A DNA stretch of 40,022 bases from Pseudoprimorskyibacter sp. Lineage in GTDB: Bacteria; Pseudomonadota; Alphaproteobacteria; Rhodobacterales; Rhodobacteraceae. Location of the stretch: contig JAQXDR010000062.1 in the NCBI GenBank assembly GCA_029251265.1, positions 1 through 40,022 on the forward strand, written 5' to 3'. Position numbers and translations under genes: made by a program. Positions 1-9,459 of this stretch are shown one piece after another (the first letter of the stretch is position 1; each line of letters begins with the position of its first letter). The notes beneath the pieces were generated by a model that searched no databases, was not told the origin of the DNA, and saw only the letters and a program-made list of their open reading frames with translations.

Positions 1-64
1 GGGCAGGGCGCGCTTTGCGCGCCCTGCCCCCAGCCCCGGATCGGACGCCTTAAGGCGTCCGATC
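1..64. repeat. Doublet of perfect inverted repeats (REP-like)
   Basis: Positions 1-29 form a perfect 13-bp hairpin with a TTT loop (arm gggcagggcgcgc). After the spacer cccagcccc-g, positions 39-64 form a perfect 26-bp palindrome (half-site gatcggacgcctt). Two strong G+C-rich hairpins in tandem before an operon could be the terminator of a gene outside the window or a REP-like intergenic repeat. There is no T-tract after the second arm, so a plain intrinsic terminator is not the best reading. The upstream boundary is cut by the window edge. Confidence 0.75.
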
Positions 65-135
65 TTGCTTCGATACACAATGCGATGTCATGTAAATGAA
101 AATCCAACAATGAGTTTCCTGTTATGCCACTTACT

Positions 136-1032
136 ATGAACAAGGACGTCTTTATAACTGCGGCCATTACGGGATCTGGAGGCACACAAAACCGTAGCCC
201 TCATGTTCCACGTTCGCCAAAACAAATCGCCGAAAGTGCTATTGCTGCCGCAAAAGCAGGTGCAGCCGTGGTGCACTGCCATGTACGCGATCCTGAAACT
301 GGCGTGCCATCCCGGCGCTTGCAGTATTATCGCGAGGTTACAGATCGCGTTAGGGGTGCTGATGTGGATGTGGTTTTGAACCTAACCGCTGGAATGGGGG
401 GCGATATGGTGTTCGGTGGTGTCGAAAAGCCTCTGCCAACAGCCGCGGGAACGGATATGATTGGTGCCAGTGAGCGGGTGGCTCATATAGCAGAGTGTCT
501 TCCTGAAATCTGCACTCTTGATTGTGGGACCATGAACTTTGCGGAGGCCGACTATGTTATGACCAATACCCCGGGTACATTGCAGGCTATGGGACGAATG
601 ATGACCGAACTTGGGGTAAAACCCGAAATTGAAGCCTTTGACACCGGGCACCTTTGGTATGCAAAGCAACTGGTGACCGATGGTATCCTAAAAAGCCCGG
701 CATTGGTCCAACTTTGCATGGGTGTCCCCTGGGGGGCTCCTGATGATCTTAATACGTTTATGGCAATGGTGAATAATGTCCCGCAAGACTGGACGTTCAG
801 CGCCTTTGGTCTTGGCAGACACCAGATGCCTTATGTTGCTGCGTCGGTTCTTGCCGGGGGTCATGTTCGGGTCGGCCTTGAAGACAACCTTTGGCTGGAA
901 AAGGGAGTCTTGGCAACAAATGCACAATTGGTCGAAAAAGCATGTGGTATTATCGAAGGGCTGGGAGCACGGGTTATTGGCCCGCAAGAGGTGCGGGATA
1001 AACTGGGATTAATCAAACGCGCTCCAAAATGA
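136..1032 (+). CDS. Beta-keto acid cleavage enzyme (BKACE, DUF849), probably 3-dehydrocarnitine cleavage
   Basis: The protein belongs to the BKACE family of zinc enzymes, which condense a beta-keto acid with acetyl-CoA to give acetoacetate and a new CoA ester. The N-terminal TGSGGTQNRSPHVPRSP segment, the metal-binding VHCHVRDPETG motif (two His about residues 47-49) and the late GLEDNLWLEKG motif (a Glu likely to be a metal ligand) are all present, and the length is normal. Next to a carnitine dehydrogenase fused to a thioesterase, the inferred reaction is 3-dehydrocarnitine plus acetyl-CoA to betainyl-CoA plus acetoacetate. ATG 136 fits the usual family start (MNKDVFIT); an in-frame ATG at 124 would add four residues, and neither has a clear Shine-Dalgarno. 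It is the first gene of a three-gene operon in this window. Confidence 0.88.
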   Translation: MNKDVFITAAITGSGGTQNRSPHVPRSPKQIAESAIAAAKAGAAVVHCHVRDPETGVPSRRLQYYREVTDRVRGADVDVVLNLTAGMGGDMVFGGVEKPLPTAAGTDMIGASERVAHIAECLPEICTLDCGTMNFAEADYVMTNTPGTLQAMGRMMTELGVKPEIEAFDTGHLWYAKQLVTDGILKSPALVQLCMGVPWGAPDDLNTFMAMVNNVPQDWTFSAFGLGRHQMPYVAASVLAGGHVRVGLEDNLWLEKGVLATNAQLVEKACGIIEGLGARVIGPQEVRDKLGLIKRAPK

Positions 1033-1104
1033 TGCCTGTTGTTGCACGAAAAACCGACTTACTCGGCCAGACTACGGACCTCGTAACAGGTAGTGGATAA
1101 GATT

Positions 1105-1911
1105 ATGTCAGATGTATCCAATGACACGTGGACAGGACCGGCTTGTCTGACGGGCAAAAGAGTATTTATCACAGGTGGTGCGGCTGGCATCGGCGCGGCC
1201 TTGGTACGTCGATTTGCCAAGATCGGAGCACGGGTGGCGTTCTGTGATATCGACGAGAGGGCCGTTGTTGCCATGCAAGCTGACGTATCATCTGCCAGAG
1301 GGTGGGTGGCAAACGTCACCGATGAAGCCCAGATGGAGACGTGCCTGTCTGCGGTGTTGGACCATCTTGGCGGGATCGATATAGTATGTGCAAATGCTGG
1401 CACTGGTGGCCCTACCGGTCTTATCGAAGACCTTGCATATTCGGATTGGATGGACTGTGTTCAGGTGAACCTGGGTGGTGCCTTCTTGGCATGCAGGTGG
1501 GCGGCGAAATTAATGCGTGCGCAACAAGGCGGAGTGATTTTGCTGACATCATCGACAGCGGCGCTTGGCGGGTTTCCAAATCGGACACCTTATGCATCCG
1601 CCAAGTGGGGCGTTGTCGGCCTGGCCAAAACCTTGGCGTCCGAGCTTGGAGCCTCAGGCGTGCGCGTCAATGCTATCCTTCCCGGATCTGTGTCGGGCGA
1701 TCGTATTGAGGCAGTCATGCAGCGCACCGCTGCATCACGTGGTGTGTCAGTGGATGTCCTGCGCGCAGAGTTCACAGAAGGCACTGCCATGAAAACTTTT
1801 GTTGAAGGCCAAGATATTGCCGATCTTGCGGTGTTTCTGGCATCGTCACAGGCCCGCTATATTTCGGGACAGGCAATCGCAGTCGATGGATTTACGGAGT
1901 CTTTGGTATGA
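1105..1911 (+). CDS. SDR-family NAD(P)-dependent oxidoreductase in the carnitine operon
   Basis: This is a classical short-chain dehydrogenase/reductase of about 268 residues. It has the TGGAAGIG nucleotide-binding motif near residues 23-30, a CANAG motif, a TSSTAA segment carrying the catalytic Ser, and YASAK with catalytic Tyr and Lys about residues 163-167. It sits between the BKACE gene and the carnitine dehydrogenase and overlaps the latter by 4 bp. Candidate substrates are therefore D-carnitine or another hydroxy acid of the pathway, or the acetoacetate/3-hydroxybutyrate couple released by BKACE; the sequence does not decide. ATG 1105 is preferred because the alternative GTG at 1093 only adds MDKI and has its purine run too close. 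Confidence 0.85.
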   Translation: MSDVSNDTWTGPACLTGKRVFITGGAAGIGAALVRRFAKIGARVAFCDIDERAVVAMQADVSSARGWVANVTDEAQMETCLSAVLDHLGGIDIVCANAGTGGPTGLIEDLAYSDWMDCVQVNLGGAFLACRWAAKLMRAQQGGVILLTSSTAALGGFPNRTPYASAKWGVVGLAKTLASELGASGVRVNAILPGSVSGDRIEAVMQRTAASRGVSVDVLRAEFTEGTAMKTFVEGQDIADLAVFLASSQARYISGQAIAVDGFTESLV

Positions 1912-3329
1912 AAGTTCAAAAAGCTGCCATTATCGGTGGGGGAGTCATTGGTGGTGGTTGGGCTGCCAGATTTTTACTGAACGGTTGGGATGTGGATATC
2001 TTTGATCCCGATCCCGAAGCCGGACGCAAGATTGACGATGTATTGGCCAATGCTCGGCGCGCGTTGCCGGGACTGTACAATCGGGCGCTGCCGAATGAGG
2101 GTCGATTGAGATTTGCCACTTCGATGGAGGAGGCTGTCAAAAATGCTTTATGGATTCAGGAAAGTGTTCCCGAGCGGCTGGACGTAAAACATAGAGTTTT
2201 AGAGATCTTGTCTGCAGAAAAGGCCAATAATGCGATTTTGGCCAGCTCAACATCGGGCTTTAAGCCGTCGCAATTAAACGAAAAAGGGGCGAACTGTATT
2301 GTCGCACACCCGTTTAATCCCGTGTACTTGCTGCCTTTGATTGAGCTTGTCGGTGATCCACAGATTTGCGCGGATGCAGCGGATATATTGCACGAAATCG
2401 GCATGTACCCCCTTCGCGTCCGCAAGGAAATTGATGCCCATATCGCGGATCGTTTTCTTGAGGCTGTCTGGCGCGAAGCCCTTTGGTTGGTCAAAGATGG
2501 CGTTGCCACCACAGAAGAGATCGACGAAGCGATCCGATTGGGTTTCGGTCTTAGATGGGCGCAGATGGGCCTGTTTGAAACGTACCGCGTTGCCGGTGGC
2601 GAGGCGGGTATGAAACATTTCATGGCACAGTTCGGCCCCGCTTTAAAATGGCCATGGACGAAATTGATGGATGTGCCCGACTTTGATGACACGCTGGTCA
2701 ATTTGATCTCCGGACAGTCCGATACGCAGTCTGGACATATGTCCATCCGCGAATTGGAACGTTTGCGAGATGACAATCTGGTTGGGATTCTGCGTGCGCT
2801 GAAACATCGTGGGTCTGCGGCGGGGGCGGTTATTGCCGCCCACGAAGCGGGCCTAGATTGGCCCGAAGGCGATGGTTTGCCTGTCACAGGTGACAGAACC
2901 GTCCCGCAAAGCTGGACTGACTATAACGGTCACATGAACGAGACGCATTATCTTGAGGTCGGCAGTCAGGCTACGGACCGTTTTATGGAAATGGTAGGCG
3001 CGGACACAGCTTATATTGCAAGCGGTAAAAGTTTCTTTACGGCGGAAAATCACGTGCGTTATTTGGCCGAGGTTCACGCCGGAGATCGGCTGCGGATCAC
3101 AACCCAAGTGCTGGCAGGCGGTGGCAAGAAGATGCAGCTGTTTCAATTTATCCACCGTGGTGATGGAGAGTTGGCGGCAACCATGGAAACACTTTTATTA
3201 CATGTGAACCTTGAAACACGACGTACAGAGGTACCCGGGCCAGTGGTTGCAGAACCACTTGCTAAGTGGGTCGAAGCACACGCAGGGCTTGATTGGCCTG
3301 AAGGCGCAGGGCGCGTTGGAACGCGTTAA
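1908..3329 (+). CDS. lcdH: L-carnitine dehydrogenase fused to a betainyl-CoA thioesterase
   Basis: The N-terminal part (about residues 1-320) is a 3-hydroxyacyl-CoA dehydrogenase-type enzyme. It has the NAD-binding GGGVIGGGWAARF motif near residue 10 and the catalytic AHPFNP motif (His 134). The C-terminal part (about 325-465) is a hotdog thioesterase with the WTDYNGHMNETHYLEV motif. Carnitine dehydrogenases oxidise L-carnitine to 3-dehydrocarnitine, and the fused thioesterase is known in some bacteria, where it releases glycine betaine from betainyl-CoA. Together with the BKACE gene upstream, all three steps from carnitine to glycine betaine are encoded. The gene starts inside the stop of the SDR gene (ATGA), indicating translational coupling. 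The fusion is intact at 473 residues. Confidence 0.9.
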   Translation: MKVQKAAIIGGGVIGGGWAARFLLNGWDVDIFDPDPEAGRKIDDVLANARRALPGLYNRALPNEGRLRFATSMEEAVKNALWIQESVPERLDVKHRVLEILSAEKANNAILASSTSGFKPSQLNEKGANCIVAHPFNPVYLLPLIELVGDPQICADAADILHEIGMYPLRVRKEIDAHIADRFLEAVWREALWLVKDGVATTEEIDEAIRLGFGLRWAQMGLFETYRVAGGEAGMKHFMAQFGPALKWPWTKLMDVPDFDDTLVNLISGQSDTQSGHMSIRELERLRDDNLVGILRALKHRGSAAGAVIAAHEAGLDWPEGDGLPVTGDRTVPQSWTDYNGHMNETHYLEVGSQATDRFMEMVGADTAYIASGKSFFTAENHVRYLAEVHAGDRLRITTQVLAGGGKKMQLFQFIHRGDGELAATMETLLLHVNLETRRTEVPGPVVAEPLAKWVEAHAGLDWPEGAGRVGTR

Positions 3330-3346
3330 ACAAACCGTTTATTTTT
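3327..3346 (+). terminator. Possible weak terminator after the carnitine operon
   Basis: A short inverted repeat (taaac, loop aaacc, gttta) begins at the stop codon of the carnitine dehydrogenase gene and is followed by a run of five T. The 5-bp A/T-rich stem is weak, so this is only a candidate. Confidence 0.25.
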
Positions 3347-3424
3347 GTCGGCGCTGAGGCTTTGGACATGAAACATTCGTAGCGTGCGTCTTTGCCGCGC
3401 ATCATTTGTGACAGTTTCGCCCCT

Positions 3425-3439
3425 GTTCGTGTAATGTTC
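3425..3439. promoter_or_regulatory. LexA-type SOS box upstream of uvrA
   Basis: The sequence gttc-gtgtaat-gttc is an exact match to the alphaproteobacterial LexA box, a direct repeat GTTC-N7-GTTC. It lies 68 bases before the uvrA start, where repression of an SOS promoter would be expected. The direct-repeat form differs from the palindromic box of enterobacteria and supports assignment of the host to the Alphaproteobacteria. Confidence 0.85.
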
Positions 3440-3507
3440 TCTTTTTTTTATTGGATGCGGCCCACGTCTCGATTACTTCTTAACCAAACGGGTCAAGGGG
3501 TCACGAT

Positions 3508-6366
3508 ATGCCGGAAATGAAGCACATCGAAGTGCGTGGTGCGAGAGAGCATAACCTCAAGGGCATTGACGTCGATATACCGCGCGACCAACTGGTCGTG
3601 GTGACGGGGCTGTCTGGGTCGGGAAAATCCTCATTAGCATTTGATACCATCTACGCTGAAGGCCAGCGCCGATATGTTGAGAGTTTATCGGCCTATGCGC
3701 GGCAATTCCTCGATATGATGGAAAAGCCCGACGTTGATCATATATCCGGCCTAAGTCCTGCGATTTCGATCGAGCAGAAAACGACATCAAAAAATCCACG
3801 CTCAACTGTCGGAACCGTGACCGAAATCTACGACTACATGCGACTTTTGTTTGCGCGGGTGGGCGTGCCATATAGTCCCGCAACTGGGCTACCAATCGAA
3901 GCCCAGCAAGTCCAGGACATGGTTGATCGCGTGATGGAAATCGAAGAAGGCACACGCGCCTATCTGCTTGCCCCGATTATCCGTGATCGGAAAGGCGAAT
4001 ACCGCAAAGAATTCTTGGAACTGCGCAAGCAAGGATTTCAGCGTGTCAAAGTGGACGGAGAGTTTTATGATCTAGATGAACCGCCGACCTTGGACAAAAA
4101 GTTTCGCCATGACATTGACGTGGTCGTTGACCGGATCATCGTAAAAGAAGGTCTGCAAACGCGTTTGGCGGATTCCTTGCGCACTGCTTTGGATTTGGCT
4201 GATGGCATTGCCATTCTTGAAACAGCGCCGCAGGCCGGTGACCCTGAGCGAAAAACGTTTAGTGAAAAATTCGCATGCCCCGTTAGCGGGTTTACTATTC
4301 CAGAGATAGAGCCTCGCCTGTTTTCTTTTAATGCTCCATTTGGTGCGTGTCCGGACTGCGACGGGTTGGGTGTTGAACTTTTCTTTGACGAACGTTTGGT
4401 CGTGCCGGACGTCACTTTAAAAGTGTCGGATGGTGCGCTAGCGCCATGGCGAAAAGGCAAATCACCGTATTTTCTTCAAACAATCGAAGCCATCGCCAAG
4501 CACTACGAGTTCAATAAAAACGCGCGTTGGAAAGATTTGCCTGCGCATGTGAAGCAGGTCTTTCTTTACGGATCTGGTAATGAAGAGATTAAGTTTCGGT
4601 ATGACGAAGGGGGCCGAGTCTATCAGGTGACACGTGCTTTTGAAGGCGTTATTCCAAATATGGAACGCAGATATCGTGAGACTGATAGCGCATGGGTGCG
4701 CGAAGAGTTCGAGAGATATCAGAATAATAGATCATGTGGTTCATGTGATGGATATAGATTGCGTCCCGAAGCGCTGGCTGTGAAAATCGCAGGATTGCAT
4801 GCGGGTGAAGTGGTGCAGATGTCGATCCGGCACGCGTTGGCATGGGTTGAAAACGTGATGGAAACATTAACCCCACAGCGACAGGAAATCGCCCGTGTTA
4901 TCGTCAAGGAAATCCGTGAACGTCTTGGGTTTCTTAACAATGTCGGGCTTGAATACCTGACATTGTCACGTGCAGCTGGGACGCTTTCTGGTGGGGAAAG
5001 CCAACGTATCCGCCTTGCCAGTCAGATTGGCTCGGGATTGACCGGGGTGCTCTATGTTTTGGACGAGCCGTCCATCGGGCTGCATCAACGTGATAATGAT
5101 CGCCTTTTGGGTACCCTGAAAAACCTGCGAGATCAGGGCAATACTGTGTTGGTTGTCGAACACGACGAAGAAGCGATCCGCGAGGCTGACTATGTGTTCG
5201 ATATCGGTCCCGGAGCAGGTGTTCATGGAGGCCATGTTGTGAGCCACGGAACACCTCAGGCAGTTGCTGCCGATCAAGCAAGCTTAACTGGTCAGTATCT
5301 GAGTGGCTCGAGAGAGATCTCTGTGCCCTTAGTTCGCCGAAAGGGCAATAAGAAAAAGCTAAGGGTTATCAAGGCATCAGGAAACAATCTTCAGAGTATT
5401 TCTGTTGATTTTCCCTTGGGTAAGTTTGTGTGTGTGACGGGCGTTTCCGGAGGCGGGAAATCCACTTTGACGATTGAAACCCTCTACAAAAACGCAGCGA
5501 TGAAGTTGAACGGCGCACGCGAAACGCCCGCACCTTGCGAAACGATCAAAGGATTTGAGCACTTAGACAAAGTTATCGACATTGACCAACGGGCTATCGG
5601 GCGCACCCCGAGGTCTAACCCAGCGACTTACACTGGTGCCTTTACGCCGATCCGGGATTGGTTTGCCGGCCTGCCAGAGGCGAAGGCCCGTGGATACAAG
5701 CCCGGACGCTTCAGTTTTAACGTCAAAGGCGGTCGCTGCGAGGCCTGTCAGGGCGATGGCGTTATCAAGATTGAGATGCACTTTCTACCCGATGTTTACG
5801 TCACCTGCGAAACCTGTAAAGGCGCACGGTATAATCGGGAAACTCTTGAAATAAAATTCAAAAACAAAAACATAGCCGATATACTTGATATGACGGTTGA
5901 AGATGCAAAGGATTTTTTCAAGGCTGTGCCGTCAATCCGCGATAAAATGGTCGCCTTGGATCGTGTTGGTCTGGGCTACATTAAGGTTGGTCAACAGGCG
6001 ACAACGCTGTCAGGTGGCGAGGCACAGCGGGTGAAGCTTTCCAAAGAGCTTGCCAAACGGTCCACTGGCCGCACGTTGTACATCCTTGACGAGCCGACCA
6101 CAGGCCTGCACTTCGAAGACGTTCGCAAGCTCTTGGAAGTGCTGCACGAGTTGGTCGAGCAGGGAAATACCGTCATCGTGATTGAGCATAACCTAGATGT
6201 CGTCAAAACCGCAGATTGGATCATTGATATCGGACCCGAAGGGGGTGATGGCGGGGGGCAAGTCGTCGCCGAAGGGACCCCTGAAGCCGTGGCTGATATA
6301 ACAAGCTCTTACACTGGGCGTTATTTGAAACCCATGCTGGAACCGCGCCGGACAGCTGCCGAATAG
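3508..6366 (+). CDS. uvrA: Excinuclease ABC subunit A (UvrA)
   Basis: UvrA is the damage-recognition ATPase of nucleotide excision repair, acting with UvrB and UvrC. The protein has 952 residues, the usual length. It carries two ABC cassettes: Walker [10 protein letters not shown] at residues 34-42 and GVSGGGKST near 643, with signatures LSGGESQRI near 493 and LSGGEAQRV near 834, each followed by a DEPSIGLH or DEPTTGLH Walker B. Zinc-module cysteines are visible as CPDCDG (about 280) with CGSCDG (about 409), and CEACQGDG (about 743) with CETCKG (about 766). Start ATG 3508 has AAGGGG at 3495-3500 at good spacing. An SOS box lies upstream, so damage induction through LexA is expected. It is monocistronic and convergent with the next gene. 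Confidence 0.98.
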   Translation: MPEMKHIEVRGAREHNLKGIDVDIPRDQLVVVTGLSGSGKSSLAFDTIYAEGQRRYVESLSAYARQFLDMMEKPDVDHISGLSPAISIEQKTTSKNPRSTVGTVTEIYDYMRLLFARVGVPYSPATGLPIEAQQVQDMVDRVMEIEEGTRAYLLAPIIRDRKGEYRKEFLELRKQGFQRVKVDGEFYDLDEPPTLDKKFRHDIDVVVDRIIVKEGLQTRLADSLRTALDLADGIAILETAPQAGDPERKTFSEKFACPVSGFTIPEIEPRLFSFNAPFGACPDCDGLGVELFFDERLVVPDVTLKVSDGALAPWRKGKSPYFLQTIEAIAKHYEFNKNARWKDLPAHVKQVFLYGSGNEEIKFRYDEGGRVYQVTRAFEGVIPNMERRYRETDSAWVREEFERYQNNRSCGSCDGYRLRPEALAVKIAGLHAGEVVQMSIRHALAWVENVMETLTPQRQEIARVIVKEIRERLGFLNNVGLEYLTLSRAAGTLSGGESQRIRLASQIGSGLTGVLYVLDEPSIGLHQRDNDRLLGTLKNLRDQGNTVLVVEHDEEAIREADYVFDIGPGAGVHGGHVVSHGTPQAVAADQASLTGQYLSGSREISVPLVRRKGNKKKLRVIKASGNNLQSISVDFPLGKFVCVTGVSGGGKSTLTIETLYKNAAMKLNGARETPAPCETIKGFEHLDKVIDIDQRAIGRTPRSNPATYTGAFTPIRDWFAGLPEAKARGYKPGRFSFNVKGGRCEACQGDGVIKIEMHFLPDVYVTCETCKGARYNRETLEIKFKNKNIADILDMTVEDAKDFFKAVPSIRDKMVALDRVGLGYIKVGQQATTLSGGEAQRVKLSKELAKRSTGRTLYILDEPTTGLHFEDVRKLLEVLHELVEQGNTVIVIEHNLDVVKTADWIIDIGPEGGDGGGQVVAEGTPEAVADITSSYTGRYLKPMLEPRRTAAE

Positions 6367-6406
6367 GCCGCCACCTTCACAGCCTTCCGATTTACGTTCT
6401 GCGCGG

Positions 6407-7285
6407 TCAGGATCCGTTGCGCGATCGTTTTTCAAACCGGGGCAGCATCGCGCTAAAGTCGCGGCCGGAGCCGTCTTCGTGTTCTACAAACGTTTGATAG
6501 AGCGTTTTCGCGGCAGCTCCCATGGGTGTATCTGCGTTGACACTTTCTGCGGCCTGCTGGCTTAGGCGCAGATCCTTGAGCATGAGATCGGCGGCGAAGC
6601 CGGGTTGGTAGTCACTATCAGACGGCGAGCGTGGACCGATACCGGGGGCGGGGCAGTAGGCGTTCATGGACCAGCTATATCCCGACGATGTCGATACGAC
6701 ATCAAACATAGCATCGCGGGCCAAGCCCAGTTTATCGGCCAAAGCAAAAGCCTCGCAGGTTGCAATCATTGTGACGCCTAAAATCATGTTGTTGCAGATC
6801 TTGGCCGCCTGGCCATTACCGGCAGGTCCGCAATGAACCGCCTTTTGTCCCATGATGTCAAAAAGCGGTTTCGCCCGCGCAAAGGCATCATCAGGACCAC
6901 CAACCATAAAAGTCAAGGTCCCGGCCTCGGCTCCGCCGACCCCGCCAGATACCGGCGCATCGAGGGCAGATAGGCCGCTTTCCGCCGCCATGCCAGCCAC
7001 TGTGCGCGCGCTGTCGACATCTACTGTTGAACAATCCAACAACACGGCATGGTCTGCCATCTCAGGCAGGATTGTCTGTGCCACGTCGCGCAAGATGGCC
7101 CCATTCGGCAACATTGTAATGACGATTTCGGCGTCCAAAACCGCCTCTTTTGCCGATTTAGCGGTTCGGCCACCGTCAAGTTCGGTATGGGTCACATCAA
7201 AGCCGGTAACGTCGTGGCCCGCAGCGACAAGATTTGCCGCCATTGGCGCCCCCATGTTTCCCAGTCCGATAAATGCTATCTGCAT
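6407..7285 (-). CDS. mmsB: 3-hydroxyisobutyrate dehydrogenase
   Basis: The enzyme oxidises 3-hydroxyisobutyrate to methylmalonate semialdehyde in valine catabolism. At 292 residues it has the normal family length, with the NAD-binding motif FIGLGNMGAPMA at residues 5-16, the substrate-binding DAPVSGGVGGAEAGTL segment near 109-124 and the catalytic Lys 162 in GNGQAAKICNN. It is the last gene of the minus-strand valine operon, 12 bases after the hydrolase gene, and converges on uvrA with a 40-base gap that shows no clear hairpin. A paralogous beta-hydroxyacid dehydrogenase cannot be excluded from sequence alone, but the neighbours fix the role well. Confidence 0.92.
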   Translation of the reverse strand: MQIAFIGLGNMGAPMAANLVAAGHDVTGFDVTHTELDGGRTAKSAKEAVLDAEIVITMLPNGAILRDVAQTILPEMADHAVLLDCSTVDVDSARTVAGMAAESGLSALDAPVSGGVGGAEAGTLTFMVGGPDDAFARAKPLFDIMGQKAVHCGPAGNGQAAKICNNMILGVTMIATCEAFALADKLGLARDAMFDVVSTSSGYSWSMNAYCPAPGIGPRSPSDSDYQPGFAADLMLKDLRLSQQAAESVNADTPMGAAAKTLYQTFVEHEDGSGRDFSAMLPRFEKRSRNGS

Positions 7286-7297
7286 CTTGATGTCCTT

Positions 7298-8320
7298 TCA
7301 GTAAAAATCCAGCTCTGTATCAAGAGGTGCCAGCATCGCTGTGACGTCTTGGGACGTGACATCCTCTGGTTTGCTGTGGCGCCACTTGGGGGTGCGATCC
7401 TTGTCAATAATTTGCGCGCGAATACCCTCTAGAAAATCGCCATGTTCCATGCAGCGCGATACAAACCGGTATTCTTGGGCCAGCGCTTGGGTCAATGTCA
7501 GGTCTTTGGCCGCGCGAATGGCGACCAGCCCGCAAGCGACGGCCAAGGGAGATTGCCTGCGCAAGACTTCCTCGTGTTTGCGGGCAGTGTCGCTGCCATC
7601 GTTTGATAGTGTCTGACAGATACCGGTCAATGTTTGTGGCATGAACCAGCGGGATACGTCTGGGGCCCATTCCTGCAAAACGCCGTCGGGCGCTGGCTCG
7701 CAGACGTCATTGATAATGGCGACTGATCCCGTTTGGGACAGGGTCCGGATCAGATCAGGCCATTTGACTTTTGGTACATATGTATCTGCAAATTTCGTAA
7801 AAATTGCATCTGCTGGCCCCATGCGAAACCCGGTAAGCCCAACAAAAGGTCCAACTGGGCTTTGTGCCAGCAACCATGTCCCACCCACATCCGGGATCAG
7901 CCCGATCCCGCACTCCGGCATCGCGACCTGTGTCGTTTCGCAAACGATGCGATGTGATCCGTGACAGGATACACCGACACCTCCTCCCATAACGAAGCCA
8001 TGCATCAAGGCAACGAACGGTTTTGGATACGTTGCGATGCGCGCGTTGAGACGATATTCTTCGGCCCAGAATGTTTGGCCAAAACGATAATCGCCGGCCA
8101 TACCGGTTTGATATAGCTCAACGATGTCGCCACCGGCAGCAAAGGCGCGATCCCCTGCGGCGTCGATAATCACGAGGGACACGGCGTCATTGTCGGCCCA
8201 ATCGACCAAGGCCGTGTCAATTGCGCGTATCATTTTCCAGGTCAAAGCATTTAACGCTTTGGGCCTGTTTAGTGTGATCCGCCCTGCCTGACCTTCGATC
8301 CGGATCAAAACATCGTTCAT
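7298..8320 (-). CDS. 3-hydroxyisobutyryl-CoA hydrolase (enoyl-CoA hydratase/isomerase fold)
   Basis: This 340-residue crotonase-fold protein matches the length and motifs of 3-hydroxyisobutyryl-CoA hydrolase rather than those of the shorter (about 260) enoyl-CoA hydratases. GRITLNRPKALNAL lies at residues 13-26, the oxyanion segment AFAAGGDI at 59-66 and MGGGVG at 111-116. MPECGIGLIPDVGG supplies the Glu 136 and Asp 144 characteristic of this subfamily. It removes CoA from 3-hydroxyisobutyryl-CoA before the dehydrogenase encoded downstream acts. Its start overlaps the acyl-CoA dehydrogenase stop by 4 bp (ATGA), so the two are co-translated. Confidence 0.88.
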   Translation of the reverse strand: MNDVLIRIEGQAGRITLNRPKALNALTWKMIRAIDTALVDWADNDAVSLVIIDAAGDRAFAAGGDIVELYQTGMAGDYRFGQTFWAEEYRLNARIATYPKPFVALMHGFVMGGGVGVSCHGSHRIVCETTQVAMPECGIGLIPDVGGTWLLAQSPVGPFVGLTGFRMGPADAIFTKFADTYVPKVKWPDLIRTLSQTGSVAIINDVCEPAPDGVLQEWAPDVSRWFMPQTLTGICQTLSNDGSDTARKHEEVLRRQSPLAVACGLVAIRAAKDLTLTQALAQEYRFVSRCMEHGDFLEGIRAQIIDKDRTPKWRHSKPEDVTSQDVTAMLAPLDTELDFY

Positions 8321-9459
8321 GTGCGCCCCACCATTGATCTTGCCACGATCAGGCGCATGATTTCATTGGTGCCCTCGAGAATTTGATGGACGCGCAGGTC
8401 ACGCACCAGTTTTTCAATTCCGTAGTCAGCCAGATAGCCGTAACCGCCGTGCAGTTGCAGACACTGATCGACAATGCGCGATCCGGCTTCGGTCACGAAT
8501 TTTTTTGCCATCGCGCAATGGATGCTTGCATCGGGTGCGCCTGTATCCAGTTTCCATGCTGCCTGACGCAGAAAGACCCGTGCGGCCTCCAACTCGATTT
8601 CCATATCTGCTAGCCGGAATTGCAGGGCCTGAAACTGGTTTATGGATTTGCCGAATGCTTGTCTGTCAGCCATATAGGCGAGGGTCATCTGGATCGCCTG
8701 CGCCGCTGCGCCCAAAGAACATGCGGCAATATTCAGCCGCCCGCCATCCAGCCCTGCCATGGCATATTTGAAACCCTGACCTTCTTCTCCGACCAGATTT
8801 TGCGCGGGCACAGGGCAATCATCCATCTGGACTTGGCGTGTTGGTTGAGATCGCCAGCCCATTTTATCCTCTAGCCCACCAAAACTAAGTCCCGGACTGC
8901 CATCTTCGATATAAAGGGTTGAGATTCCTTTCGGTCCTGCCTCGCCCGTGCGCACCATGACCAGATAGGCATCAGAATACCCTCCGCCAGAGATAAACGC
9001 CTTGGTTCCGGTTACGCGGTAGCCCTCGTTGGTGCGCTCGGCCCTGGTTTTCAATGCCGCTGCATCCGACCCGCTGCCGGGCTCTGTCAGTGCATAGCTC
9101 AGCACTTTTTGCAATGTCAGGGCGTCTGGTAGAACCCGCGCTTTGAGGTCGCTAGAGCCGTAGGTTTCAATCATTCTGGCGCACATGTTGTGAATGGACA
9201 GAAATGCCGCGACCGATGGACAGGCGCGGCTTAGGGCCTCAAAGACCAACGTCGCATCCAGTCGGCCTAATCCTGTTCCGCCTGCATCTTCCGAGACATA
9301 TAAACCGCCAAATCCCAAGTCGCCGACGCGCGGCCATAGTTCTTTGGGTATCGTTCCCTGCGCTTCCCAGTCGCGCGCAAACGGCGCGATTTCGGCCTGT
9401 CCAAAGTCAAAGGCCATATCGTAAATTGCCCTGCTTTCTTCGCTTAGACCAAAATCCAT
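8317..9459 (-). CDS. Acyl-CoA dehydrogenase, probably isobutyryl-CoA dehydrogenase
   Basis: This FAD-dependent acyl-CoA dehydrogenase (380 residues) shows the family signatures ALTEPGSGSDAAALKTRA and the C-terminal QLHGGYGYLADYGIEKLVRD, followed by ILEGTNEIMRL, where the catalytic Glu is expected. As the first gene of an operon with the hydrolase and 3-hydroxyisobutyrate dehydrogenase, the likely substrate is isobutyryl-CoA. ATG at 9459 (MDFGLSEESR) is chosen because an AGGGAGC Shine-Dalgarno precedes it and family members start there; an upstream in-frame ATG at 9522 would add 21 poorly conserved residues. Neither an enoyl-CoA hydratase for the intervening step nor mmsA is present here, so they must be encoded elsewhere. 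Confidence 0.88.
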   Translation of the reverse strand: MDFGLSEESRAIYDMAFDFGQAEIAPFARDWEAQGTIPKELWPRVGDLGFGGLYVSEDAGGTGLGRLDATLVFEALSRACPSVAAFLSIHNMCARMIETYGSSDLKARVLPDALTLQKVLSYALTEPGSGSDAAALKTRAERTNEGYRVTGTKAFISGGGYSDAYLVMVRTGEAGPKGISTLYIEDGSPGLSFGGLEDKMGWRSQPTRQVQMDDCPVPAQNLVGEEGQGFKYAMAGLDGGRLNIAACSLGAAAQAIQMTLAYMADRQAFGKSINQFQALQFRLADMEIELEAARVFLRQAAWKLDTGAPDASIHCAMAKKFVTEAGSRIVDQCLQLHGGYGYLADYGIEKLVRDLRVHQILEGTNEIMRLIVARSMVGRT

